This document shows, piece by piece, positions 8,369-16,244 of a stretch of DNA of 24,175 nt. The stretch is from Candidatus Margulisiibacteriota bacterium. GTDB taxonomy: Bacteria > Margulisbacteria > Termititenacia > Termititenacales > Termititenacaceae. The DNA lies in the NCBI GenBank assembly GCA_031279305.1, contig JAITIS010000052.1, positions 1 to 24,175 of the forward strand, written 5' to 3'. The notes beneath the pieces are model-generated. The model did not search any database, was not told the origin of the DNA, and saw nothing but the letters and a program-made list of their open reading frames with translations. A program made the position numbers and the translations under genes. Numbering within the stretch: position 1 is the stretch's first letter; every line of letters begins with the position of its first letter.

Positions 8369-9533
8369 ATGGCAAATAACGGCAAACTTGCACAAGCCAA
8401 GAATGCCAAAAACGATGAGTTTTACACACAATGGTCTGACATTGAGAAAGAAGTGCAGGCGTACCTAGAATTTGACCCTAGCGTTTTCAAGGGTAAAACA
8501 ATTTTATGCCCTTGCGATGACTATGAATGGAGCAACTTTACTAAATTTTTTGCTCTGCATTTTCAAGAATACGGCCTGAAAAAACTTGTCTCTACAAGCT
8601 ATGCCCCCGAAAGCAAGACATACAAGGCTGGATATCAGCCAACGCTATTTGAAACGGATGATCCAAAATTTGACAAAAAAAAGACTAGACTAAACGGAAA
8701 GATTTTTATTTTAGACAACACCGATATTAACCACGATGGTAAAATCAATATAGAGGATTTGCAGTGGAATTATTATGAAAGGCGACGGCGATTTTCGGAG
8801 CGCCGAAGTAATAAAACCGCGCAATGAATCGGACATTATCATAACAAATCCGCCGTTTTCGCTTTTTCGCGAATTTTTTGCCTGGCTTATGGAAGCAAAC
8901 AAAAAATTTATTATCATAGGAAACAAAAACTGTATAACTTATAAAGAGGTGTTCCCCTTTTTCAAAAAAAATAAACTCTGGATTGGCTATGGTTTTAATG
9001 GTGGAAATGCGTTTTTTAAGACACCATATACAGAAAATTTTGCGGATGGCGTGTACAACAGAGAAACCGGTTTAGTAAAATTTCGCAATGTAGTCTGGAT
9101 TACGAATCTCGACCACGGCCGGCGGCATAAGCCTTTGCCGCTAATGACGATGGCAGACAACTTAAAGTTCAGCAAGCACAAGGAGATTAAAAGAAAAAAG
9201 AAATATGCTAAATACGATAATAACGAGGCTATTGAAGTCCCCTACACTGACGCTATGCCGTCCGATTATAACGGCATAATGGGAGCGCCGATTTCTTTTC
9301 TCGATAAATATTGTCCCGAACAATTTGAGATTATGGGAATGTGCGAAAATCTGGATTTATACAAACTTAAAACGAAAGTTTATACATCTGAAGAATGTCG
9401 CAAAGCGTATTTTGAGAAATTTGGCAAACAAGGCGCTTACGACCTTAATGCAAGCGGCGTGGTTTATAAAAACGATCTGCTGGAAAAAGCATATCAGCGA
9501 ATATTGATAAAAAGAAAAGGGGCAAAAAAATGA
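8369..9533 (+). pseudogene. EcoRI-type adenine-specific DNA methyltransferase, frameshifted
   Basis: Two overlapping frames together make one EcoRI-family N6-adenine methyltransferase. The first frame (8369-8827) gives the N-terminus with the DEFYT segment and the ILCPCDDYEWSNF stretch (likely AdoMet motif I). The second (ATG at 8775, stop 9533) gives GDGDFRSAEV, the catalytic NPPF motif and the rest. Reading gaa at 8777-8779 and skipping one A at 8780 joins them into YYE-GDGDF, which fits the family, for a protein of about 387 aa with NPPF at about 160-163. So one extra A in the AAA at 8778-8780 breaks the gene. The second frame alone lacks the AdoMet site. It overlaps the next gene as ATGA. 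AT-richer codons than the neighbours suggest acquisition. A recoding event or assembly error are the alternatives. Confidence 0.85.
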
Positions 9534-10743
9534 AAACCACGCTTAAAAAATATAAAATCAGCGAGATTGTGGACGGGTTTGTTTATAATGAACTGGAAGG
9601 CAGGGGCTTATTCGGTTTGTCCGGCAGACTGACAATTCAGCCTGAATGCCAGCGCAACTATATTTATGCTGACGGTAAAAAAGATGTTGCAGTCATTGAG
9701 TCTATATTAAAAGGCTATCCGCTGGGCTTGATTTATTTTAATGATGCCGCAAAAGATAGGTTTGAGGTGCTGGACGGACAGCAGCGCGTCACTTTAATCG
9801 GGCGTCTCACCACGGGTAAATTTGCAATTAAAGATGAAAATAATCGGGAGCAGTTATTCAGCTCATTGCCCGCCGAAAAACAAGAAAAAATAATGAACAG
9901 CGAGCTTTTGGTTTATCATTGCGAAGGTAAAGAAAAAGAGATAAAGGAATGGTTTAAGACTATCAATATCGCGGGCATTCCCTTGAATGAACAGGAATTG
10001 CTTAACGCGATTTATTCGGGATCATTTGTAACTCTGGCCAAAGCCGAATTTAGCAATTCTCAAAATGCGAATATCCAAAAATGGAGCGCATATGTCAAAG
10101 GGTCTGCCCTGCGGCAGGAAATTATGGCGGCGGCGCTGGACTGGGTCGCCGCTTCTCAAAAAATGGAAATCGACGGCTATATGGCGAGACACCGCCAAGA
10201 TATTTCCATCAATGAGTTAAAAACCTATTTCAATTCTGTCATAAATTGGGTTTCAGGTGTTTTTGCCAATGTCGAAAGAGAAATGCGCGGATTGGAATGG
10301 GGCGGCTGTTTGAGAAATTCCATAAAAAGCCGTATTCTCCCGCCGACGTATCAAAAAAAGTGCGGGAACTCTACAGCGACGTTTATGTAAAAAATAGACG
10401 CGGTGTTTTTGAATATATTTTGGGCGGTTGCAAAGACACTAAACTTTTAGAAATTCGCGTCTTTGACGAGGCCACCAAACAAGCTGTTTATAAAAAGCAG
10501 ACCGCCGAAGCAAAAAATAAAAATATATCTAACTGCCCGCTCTGCGCTATCGGACGCGACGCCAATAAAACCAAAATATGGGAATTAAGAGAAATGGACG
10601 CTGACCATATTGCAGCTTGGGGTAAGGGAGGAGCGACTGATATTAAGAACTGTCAAATGCTGTGCAGAACGCACAATCACGCCAAAGGGAATAAGCAACC
10701 TGTTGGGCGCGCCAAGGATATAAGAACAAGAAAAATGGGCTGA
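9530..10743 (+). pseudogene. DUF262-HNH nuclease, partner of the methyltransferase, frameshifted
   Basis: The first frame (9530-10390) holds a DUF262 domain: QPECQRNY at 37-44 and the NTPase-linked DGQQR motif at 82-86. Homology then jumps to another frame (to 10743) carrying an HNH domain: CPLC, DADHI, a central Asn, then LCRTHNH. The junction is the G run at 10299-10302; one more G would read EWGRLFEKFH and give about 404 aa, with CPLC at about 336, the DH pair at 359-360, Asn at 374 and Cys379/His382 closing the zinc site. DUF262 plus HNH is the layout of GmrSD, BrxU and SspE-type defence nucleases. Coupling to a methyltransferase by an ATGA overlap points to restriction-modification. As assembled, the nuclease half has no start in its own frame with a credible ribosome site, so the enzyme is probably inactive. 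Confidence 0.83.
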
Positions 10744-10755
10744 ACGAATAATTTT

Positions 10756-10761
10756 TACGAT
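10756..10761 (+). promoter_or_regulatory. -10-like box of the 698-aa gene
   Basis: A TACGAT hexamer ends 13 nt before the ATG at 10775, the same spacing as for the methyltransferase and Na/Pi genes. No convincing -35 box or Shine-Dalgarno is present in the 31-nt gap after the HNH gene. Confidence 0.35.
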
Positions 10762-10774
10762 ACGTTAATGTTCT

Positions 10775-12871
10775 ATGCACAACAAATTTATCGCTGACGA
10801 CCGCCCCAACAGCGGAGATATTTCCGGCAATATCGGCCGGTGCCAAATCTTGGTGACAGCCAGACGCGCCGTGGACATACCGGCGGCGGCGGACGACACG
10901 GTGTTTATCGTGTCCAGTTACGCGCAGAACGATTATCAGCGTCCCAGCGGCATCTACAAAGATATGCTCAAAAAGTACGGCGGCTCCATCTCCGCGCTTT
11001 ACGCTAAATATACGGCCAGACATTTGAGTCTGGGCGACATCACCTATATACCGGCCACGCAGAAAACCCCACACCTGCTCTATGTCCACACCATACCCAG
11101 ACTGCTCAAGGAACAGGCCAAAGCGCCGGAAGCAATACTCGCCGCTTTGCGCCAAAGCAGCGAATTGCTGGCCGGCCAAGCGCAGCTCGCCAGAATAGTG
11201 CTGCCGCTCTTGGGCACCAGCATCAACAGCAATTTTTCGCCTGAGGTTTCTTTGAAATTATTACTGCACAGTTTGTATGTCAATCAGAACAAACTGACCG
11301 GCAAACAGGTGATCATCGCCCTGCACGCCAGCAATGAATTTATGCTCCCGTACGCAGCAGCTTTGTTGCAATCCCGGGATTATATTTCAGCGGCGGCGTT
11401 AAATGAGGCGGACAGGGCTAACAGCGAGCTGAAAAATTTTAATTCGCATATCGTGCTCAGCAACTATCACGCGCTGGCCAAAGAAAATTATGTAAAAAAT
11501 TTATTTTCCATCATTATCCCCAATAACGATAACAGCACGCAGATCATTTCCGGTCTGGGCATTGACTCCAGACATATTTCGCAGGAGTCCAAAATTCCAT
11601 ATTACATACCCAAGCTGAATTTTCGCAGTCTGTTGGCCGCGGAAATAAAAGAAAATGACGACATCTGGCGCTTGAATTTACTGCCGCGTCTGGTGGCGCA
11701 GGCCAACGGCGCCAAGAAAATCCATCTGATCGACAGTCTATCCCGCAACGGCGAGGAGATCGAGGAGCTAAGGCCCTGCCTAAGCATTTACGAGCGTTTG
11801 CGCAAGAAACTTGCGGAGCAATGCCGGGAAATTAACAGCAAAAAAGTTTTATCCCGGCTCAAAACTGCGAGGGTGTTTGAATTAAATTTTCCAGAATTTG
11901 CCCGATTTGCCAGAGACATAAAAAACGCGCTGGAACGTTTCAAGCTGTCCCACACCACCATCCAAAAAGCGCTGATCGCCGCCATTCAAAATTATCTGCG
12001 GCAGCTCTGGGACAGCCGCCCGGATCTGCCCGCGCCTGTGCGGATCGCCGCCGCTCTGGACGCCTGCCAGAATGAAGCGCTCAATACGAACGACATTACC
12101 CTGCGGATTATCGAAGATATAACCTACGTCGCCGATTATATTTTTGATCAGAATATCACTTCGGCAAAACTGCGGCTGTTCGGCCAGCCGCAGGCGATAG
12201 TCTGCCCGCATTTTACAGTAGAAGATGTGCTGCAAATACATATATTTTTTGCGGAAACCGCCCAGCCGACCCTGATCTCCTCCTGGGAGCCGGATTTTAT
12301 ACCGCAGGAAGCTAAATTGAGCAGCAAGACTCTCCGCAATGACGACGCGCAGGAATTGTGCTCCCTGCTGGGGATCGGCTACTACATCAGCGATGACGCC
12401 GTGGAACTTTTGGCGCGCAAACAACCCAGAAATATAGTGATGACTATCTCCAATGATGAATCCTGGCACAACGGCCGCACTACTTACACCGGCGCGACTA
12501 TCATCATCAATACGCCCGCTGAGGCAAAACGCTTCACCAGTGCTTACAATAAAATATTCAAGGCCAATGAAGTTAATATGTCCAGCCGTGAATTATTCCA
12601 CGAGCACCGGCTGCTGCTGGGTGAAATTTACGCTAAAATAGTCCGCCGTATGCTCACGCATCACAATCAATATGAGCTGATGCTTGAATGCTCTCCCGCG
12701 GAATATGCTGCGCACTTGGCCAAAGTGCTGGCGAACGTAATGCCGGACAAATATAATATACTGTCTGAAACCGACCTAGCCAATATATCCGCCGCGCGCG
12801 ACGTTTGTATCCAAACGGCTCTTAAAGAACAGGCCAGATTAAAAACGCTGTTTGCCGCCCGCCGGATTTAA
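10775..12871 (+). CDS. Unrecognised 698-aa protein with possible N-terminal macro-like domain
   Basis: I do not recognise the full protein. Residues about 10-185 have the pattern of a macro (ADP-ribose-binding) domain: DDTVFIVSSYAQ followed by a SGIYKDMLKKYGG segment, then SLGDITYIPAT, a YVHTIP strand and LPLLGTSINSNF, which resembles the late macro-domain loop. The expected Asn/Gly-rich ligand loop is not clean, so this is a structural guess. The rest, about residues 190-698, is mixed alpha/beta and alpha-helical with no motif I can assign; residues 345-430 are basic and may be coiled. There is no signal peptide or membrane segment, so it is probably cytoplasmic. It follows the HNH gene by 31 nt on the same strand and precedes metG by 42 nt. 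GC content looks closer to the housekeeping genes than to the RM pair. A defence role is only a possibility. Confidence 0.8.
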   Translation: MHNKFIADDRPNSGDISGNIGRCQILVTARRAVDIPAAADDTVFIVSSYAQNDYQRPSGIYKDMLKKYGGSISALYAKYTARHLSLGDITYIPATQKTPHLLYVHTIPRLLKEQAKAPEAILAALRQSSELLAGQAQLARIVLPLLGTSINSNFSPEVSLKLLLHSLYVNQNKLTGKQVIIALHASNEFMLPYAAALLQSRDYISAAALNEADRANSELKNFNSHIVLSNYHALAKENYVKNLFSIIIPNNDNSTQIISGLGIDSRHISQESKIPYYIPKLNFRSLLAAEIKENDDIWRLNLLPRLVAQANGAKKIHLIDSLSRNGEEIEELRPCLSIYERLRKKLAEQCREINSKKVLSRLKTARVFELNFPEFARFARDIKNALERFKLSHTTIQKALIAAIQNYLRQLWDSRPDLPAPVRIAAALDACQNEALNTNDITLRIIEDITYVADYIFDQNITSAKLRLFGQPQAIVCPHFTVEDVLQIHIFFAETAQPTLISSWEPDFIPQEAKLSSKTLRNDDAQELCSLLGIGYYISDDAVELLARKQPRNIVMTISNDESWHNGRTTYTGATIIINTPAEAKRFTSAYNKIFKANEVNMSSRELFHEHRLLLGEIYAKIVRRMLTHHNQYELMLECSPAEYAAHLAKVLANVMPDKYNILSETDLANISAARDVCIQTALKEQARLKTLFAARRI

Positions 12872-12901
12872 AGATCAATCCTCAAATCCATAAGCTTGGT
12901 G

Positions 12902-12907
12902 TATACT
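12902..12907 (+). promoter_or_regulatory. -10 box of metG, implying leaderless mRNA
   Basis: TATACT ends 6 nt before the ATG at 12914, so the predicted transcription start coincides with the A of the start codon. No Shine-Dalgarno is present. A longer frame from a GTG at 12896 would place this box inside the coding sequence. No strong -35 match is seen. Confidence 0.5.
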
Positions 12908-12913
12908 TCCCGT

Positions 12914-14533
12914 ATGTCCCGCCAAATTTTAGCGACCAGCGCCCTGCCCTACGCTAACGGCAGTATTCACCTCGGCCATTTGGTGGAATACATCCAAACC
13001 GACATCTGGGTGCGTTTCCAGAAACTGCTGGGCAATAAATGCCTCTATATGTGCGCCGATGACACGCACGGCACACCGGTGATGTTTTCCGCTAGACGCG
13101 CCGGCAGCACGCCGGAAGAACTGATAGCCAGAATGCACGCCGAACACAGCGCGGATTTCGCGGCCTTTAACATCGGCTTTGATCATTATTACTCCACCAA
13201 TTCGCCGGAAAACAAAGAATTGTGCGAGCTGGTTTACCGCCGCGCGCGGGAAAAAGGCCGGATCGAGGAAAAAGAAATAGCACAGGCCTACTGTGAAAAA
13301 TGCGGAATGTTTCTGCCCGACCGTTTCATCAAAGGCGACTGCCCCAGATGCGGCGCGCCGGAGCAGTACGGCGACAGCTGCGAAGTCTGCTCAGCGGCTT
13401 ACACGCCGACTGAGCTTAAAAACGCCCACTGCGCTGAATGCGGCAGCGCGCCGGTGCAGAAAAAAACCCAACATTATTTTTTCCGCTTGAGCGCTATGGC
13501 CGCAGAGTTGCAGACGTGGGCCGCTTCCGGTCATATTCAAACCGAAATACGCAACAAGCTACAGGAATGGTTCCGGCAGGGATTGCAGGATTGGGACATT
13601 TCGCGCGACGCGCCGTATTTCGGCTTTCAAATACCCGGCGCGGAAAATAAGTATTTTTATGTCTGGCTGGACGCGCCTATTGGCTATATCGCCGCGACCA
13701 AAAATTTCTGCGCGCAGACCGGCCGGGATTGGGAGGACATTTGGCTGAAGCCGGGCTGGGAAATACACCATTTCATCGGCAAGGATATTTTGTATTTTCA
13801 CACTTTGTTCTGGCCGGCTATGCTTTTGACCGCCGGTCTGCGCACGCCGGATCAGGTGCATATTCACGGTTTCCTCACCATCAATGGGGAAAAAATGTCC
13901 AAGAGCCGCGGAACATTTATACAGGCGCGCCGTTATATTGACTCCGGGCTTAACCCGGAATATCTGCGTTATTATTACGCGTCCAAGCTCGGCTCCAGTC
14001 TCAACGATCTGGACCTAAACATTGCGGATTTTGCCGCCAAAGTTAACTCCGATCTGGTCAACAAGCTGGTGAATATCGGCAGCCGGCTGGGCAGTATCAC
14101 CGCCAAAAAACTGAACGGACAGTTAAGCGCGCCGGACGCGGCTGGACGCCAAATACTGACGGAAATAACCGCCGCGCAAAATTACATAATCAAGGCTTAC
14201 GACTCGCTGGAATACCAGCAGGCGGTGCGCGAGATAATGCGCTGGGCGGACGCCGCCAATAAATACATCAATGACAACGAGCCTTGGAACAAAAAAAATC
14301 TGGAAGAAGCCGGAGCGATCTGCACCGCCGGCTTAAACTGCCTGAAAATTTTAACCGCTTATATCAAGCCGGTGCTGCCGGTCATCGCGGGCGGCATAGA
14401 GAAATTTTTGAACTGCAAAGAATTGAATTTTTCCAACGCCGGAGCTATACTGATCAATCACCCCATAAATGTCTATGAGCATTTAGCCAAACGGGTGGAC
14501 GAAAAAGAGGCGGCTAGGAAATTATTGGGATAA
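12914..14533 (+). CDS. metG: Methionyl-tRNA synthetase
   Basis: 539 aa starting at MSRQILATSALPYANG. Charges tRNA-Met in the cytoplasm. Class I motifs are HLGH at 19-22 and KMSKS at 327-331. The connective insertion has four CxxC knuckles (Cys127/130, 143/146, 156/159 and 173/176), the doubled-knuckle MetG type that can bind up to two zinc ions. The C-terminal anticodon domain is complete, with the N-x-x-x-PW segment NDNEPWNKK. The EMAP/Trbp111-like tRNA-binding domain found at the end of many bacterial MetG proteins is absent. I chose the ATG at 12914 over the in-frame GTG at 12896 because the family motif lies right after it and because of the -10 box. trxA follows 41 nt later on the same strand. 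Confidence 0.96.
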   Translation: MSRQILATSALPYANGSIHLGHLVEYIQTDIWVRFQKLLGNKCLYMCADDTHGTPVMFSARRAGSTPEELIARMHAEHSADFAAFNIGFDHYYSTNSPENKELCELVYRRAREKGRIEEKEIAQAYCEKCGMFLPDRFIKGDCPRCGAPEQYGDSCEVCSAAYTPTELKNAHCAECGSAPVQKKTQHYFFRLSAMAAELQTWAASGHIQTEIRNKLQEWFRQGLQDWDISRDAPYFGFQIPGAENKYFYVWLDAPIGYIAATKNFCAQTGRDWEDIWLKPGWEIHHFIGKDILYFHTLFWPAMLLTAGLRTPDQVHIHGFLTINGEKMSKSRGTFIQARRYIDSGLNPEYLRYYYASKLGSSLNDLDLNIADFAAKVNSDLVNKLVNIGSRLGSITAKKLNGQLSAPDAAGRQILTEITAAQNYIIKAYDSLEYQQAVREIMRWADAANKYINDNEPWNKKNLEEAGAICTAGLNCLKILTAYIKPVLPVIAGGIEKFLNCKELNFSNAGAILINHPINVYEHLAKRVDEKEAARKLLG

Positions 14534-14574
14534 CCATTCCCCTGTTGCCGCGGCGCCGCAAAAAAGGAAAACTT

Positions 14575-14895
14575 ATGGTCAAAGAATTAAACAGCGCGGA
14601 GTTTGCCCAAGAAGTGCTGAATAGCCCGGTGCCGGTGCTGGTGGATTTCTGGGCGCCGTGGTGCGGTCCCTGCCGGATGATGGCGCCGGCGCTGGAAGAT
14701 GTCGCCCGGCAATTAGCCGGGCAGCTGACTGCCGTCAAGGTAAACACGGACGACTATCAGGAGCTGGCCGCGCAGTACAATATCACCAGCATACCCTGTC
14801 TGATACTTTTCAAAGGCGGTCAGGAAGTGAAACGCTTTGTCGGCGTGCAGCAGCCAACCAGTCGATTTATAGAAGACCTAAAGCTGGCCATTTAA
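14575..14895 (+). CDS. trxA: Thioredoxin
   Basis: 106 aa, standard thioredoxin size. The redox site WCGPC (Cys30, Cys33) follows VDFWAP. The cis-proline is in the SIPCLILF segment; here Cys replaces the usual Thr after that proline, which is unusual and places a third thiol beside the active site. The protein reduces disulfides in the cytoplasm. The start at 14575 has an AAGGAAA ribosome site 3-10 nt upstream; an in-frame extension to 14545 adds only a basic stretch and is rejected. It follows metG by 41 nt and is probably co-transcribed. Downstream come an inverted repeat and a terminator-like hairpin. Confidence 0.95.
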   Translation: MVKELNSAEFAQEVLNSPVPVLVDFWAPWCGPCRMMAPALEDVARQLAGQLTAVKVNTDDYQELAAQYNITSIPCLILFKGGQEVKRFVGVQQPTSRFIEDLKLAI

Positions 14896-14934
14896 CACGC
14901 TATATATAGCGTTAGAACACCATATATAGCGTGT
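14895..14934. repeat. 13-bp inverted repeat with internal 16-bp palindrome
   Basis: The arms ACACGCTATATAT (14895-14907) and its exact complement (14922-14934) enclose a 14-nt loop. The left arm also belongs to a 16-bp perfect palindrome centred on ATAT (14897-14912). It begins at the trxA stop codon. There is no T-run, so it is not a standard terminator; it could be a protein-binding site or an RNA stability hairpin. Confidence 0.7.
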
Positions 14935-14965
14935 CTGGCGGCAAACCGAATTCAAGGTTAAAAAA

Positions 14966-15103
14966 ATGAAATTTCCCAAATTTTCTTACGATATATTTAC
15001 GCAACCGGAAATAGTTTTTTCCCTTTCCCCCCTTAAACTATTTCCGGCCAGAAAAATTAAACAGGCTGTCCTTGATCTCAGACAGCCTGTTTCTTTTCAA
15101 TAA
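14966..15103 (+). CDS. Possible small ORF, 45 aa
   Basis: An ATG at 14966 preceded by AAGG (about 8 nt upstream) opens 45 codons ending in TAA at 15101. The peptide begins MKFPKFSYDIFTQPE and ends DLRQPVSFQ. It matches nothing I know. The frame runs through a 13-bp inverted repeat and through a terminator-like hairpin, which argues that the DNA is selected for structure, not for protein. It fills the trxA-ruvA spacer. Recorded as a weak candidate only. Confidence 0.15.
   Translation: MKFPKFSYDIFTQPEIVFSLSPLKLFPARKIKQAVLDLRQPVSFQ
15005..15047. repeat. 13-bp inverted repeat with all-pyrimidine loop
   Basis: CCGGAAATAGTTT (15005-15017) is repeated in exact inverse at 15035-15047. The 17-nt loop contains only C and T on the plus strand and extends a pyrimidine tract of 20 bases (15015-15034). 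Function unknown; a transcribed hairpin or protein-binding site between convergent operons is possible. Confidence 0.7.
15059..15092. terminator. Bidirectional terminator between trxA and ruvA
   Basis: AAACAGGCTGTC and its exact complement form a 12-bp stem with a 10-nt loop. It is flanked by CTTTT on the plus strand and a T-rich stretch on the minus strand. It lies between the convergent metG-trxA and ligA-ruvC-ruvA units, 17 nt from the ruvA stop, and would serve both. Confidence 0.75.
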
Positions 15104-15109
15104 GGAAAA

Positions 15110-15712
15110 TCACAAATGTTTCAAGAGATAGGTTACCGCTTCTTCAGTCGAATTAAGTCCGGCCAGCGCAGAGATATGCTTGCGCACAAGCAGCTCGCTC
15201 TCTTTCGGCGTGTAGCCCAGGGCGCCCAGCGCGGATCTGAGATCGGCCAGAAAACCCTCTTCCAGCAAGCTGTCCGCCGCTGACAATGGGGAGATATTTT
15301 TATCCCTGATAAGTTCGGGAAAAAGTCTGGCTATTTTATCTTTTAATTCCACGATTATTTTCTCCGCAGTTTTTTTGCCGGCGCCCAGACTGCCCGCATC
15401 GCCGCGGTAAATAATATTCACCGCTTCCGCCGCCGCGTGCCTATCCAAAATGCTCAAAGCCATTTTAGGGCCGACGCCCGGCACGCCCAGTAAAGTCAAA
15501 AAAACCTGGCGTGTCGGCCAATCCGCAAAACCGTAAAGCAGCCGCGCGTCCTCGCGGATATGCTGATAAATATAAAAAGCCTGCTCGCGTTTTCCCGGCA
15601 GTTCTTTAAGCGCGCGCGCGCTTAAACAGATCTGATAACCGACGCCTCCGGTTTCCAGAATTACGCTTTGTTCATCTTTGGCCAAAATTTTACCCTGTAA
15701 ATAAGCGATCAT
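15110..15712 (-). CDS. ruvA: Holliday junction branch migration protein RuvA
   Basis: 200 aa, standard RuvA length. RuvA forms the tetrameric junction-holding core that loads RuvB motors in recombination and repair. The N-terminal OB-fold begins MIAYLQGKI, with the GVGYQI segment. A helix-hairpin-helix appears as LLGVPGVGPKMALSIL, and a second lies near GDAGSLGAGKKTAEKIIVEL. The C-terminal RuvB-binding domain shows ALGALGYTPKESE. It follows ruvC by 19 nt with a purine-rich AGAGAGG ribosome site and is the last gene of the operon. ruvB is not adjacent. Confidence 0.95.
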   Translation of the reverse strand: MIAYLQGKILAKDEQSVILETGGVGYQICLSARALKELPGKREQAFYIYQHIREDARLLYGFADWPTRQVFLTLLGVPGVGPKMALSILDRHAAAEAVNIIYRGDAGSLGAGKKTAEKIIVELKDKIARLFPELIRDKNISPLSAADSLLEEGFLADLRSALGALGYTPKESELLVRKHISALAGLNSTEEAVTYLLKHL

Positions 15713-15731
15713 CTTTTGCCTCTCTCTTAGT

Positions 15732-16244
15732 TTATTCTTTAACTTTTATTTTTTCCAGTATAGCGCTGTTCGCGTGGCAGATCGCCGCCGCCAGCGCGTC
15801 CGCGGCGTCGTCCGGACGGATTATTTCTTTCAAATTCAGGATGCGCTTGACCATTTCCTGCACCTGTCTTTTGTCCGCGCGCGCGTAACCGCAGACACTC
15901 TGCTTGATCTGCATAGGCCGGTACTCCGCCAGCCGCACGCCAGCCCGCGCCGCCGCCAGCAGTATCACGCCTCTGGCCTGCGCCACGGATATGCCGGTGG
16001 TCACGTTTTTGGCAAAAAACAGCTGCTCCACGGCGATAACATCCGGAGTATGCCGTTTAAGCAGCGCGCTGATCTGATCAAAGATCCGCACCAGCCGCTC
16101 GCTCTGGGTCAGCGCGGGGGCGTTTTTGACACAGCCAGCTCCGACCAGATGCAGACGGTTGCCGGATTGGGCAATCAGTCCCCAGCCGACTATAGCCGTG
16201 CCGGGATCAACGCCAAAAATCAACCGCTCGCTTTTTTTGCTCAC
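15732..16244 (-). CDS. ruvC: Holliday junction resolvase RuvC
   Basis: 170 aa, full length. RuvC cuts Holliday junctions as a dimer with Mg2+. The four acidic catalytic residues are visible: Asp13 in GVDPGT, Glu73 in AVEQLFF, and Asp146 and Asp149 in the DDAADALAAAICH segment. Its ATG overlaps the ligA stop as ATGA, so it is likely coupled to the ligase. The order ligA-ruvC-ruvA makes a repair operon, with nick sealing and junction processing together. No LexA-type operator is evident. Confidence 0.96.
   Translation of the reverse strand: MSKKSERLIFGVDPGTAIVGWGLIAQSGNRLHLVGAGCVKNAPALTQSERLVRIFDQISALLKRHTPDVIAVEQLFFAKNVTTGISVAQARGVILLAAARAGVRLAEYRPMQIKQSVCGYARADKRQVQEMVKRILNLKEIIRPDDAADALAAAICHANSAILEKIKVKE

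Noticed and set aside
8777..8783. Programmed +1 frameshift in the methyltransferase
   Set aside because: No slow or stop codon at the shift, no upstream Shine-Dalgarno-like stimulator, and the partner gene has an opposite shift; an indel is simpler.
10297..10303. Programmed -1 frameshift in the DUF262-HNH gene
   Set aside because: The site TGGGGCG does not fit an X-XXY-YYZ slippery heptamer and I see no clear downstream stimulatory stem.
10643..11179. Minus-strand 178-aa open frame opposite the start of the 698-aa gene
   Set aside because: Lies antisense to a longer frame, has no ribosome site, and its sequence has the arginine/glycine/valine mix of a shadow frame.
11882..12469. Minus-strand 195-aa open frame inside the 698-aa gene
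   Set aside because: Fully antisense, no family pattern, no promoter or ribosome site.
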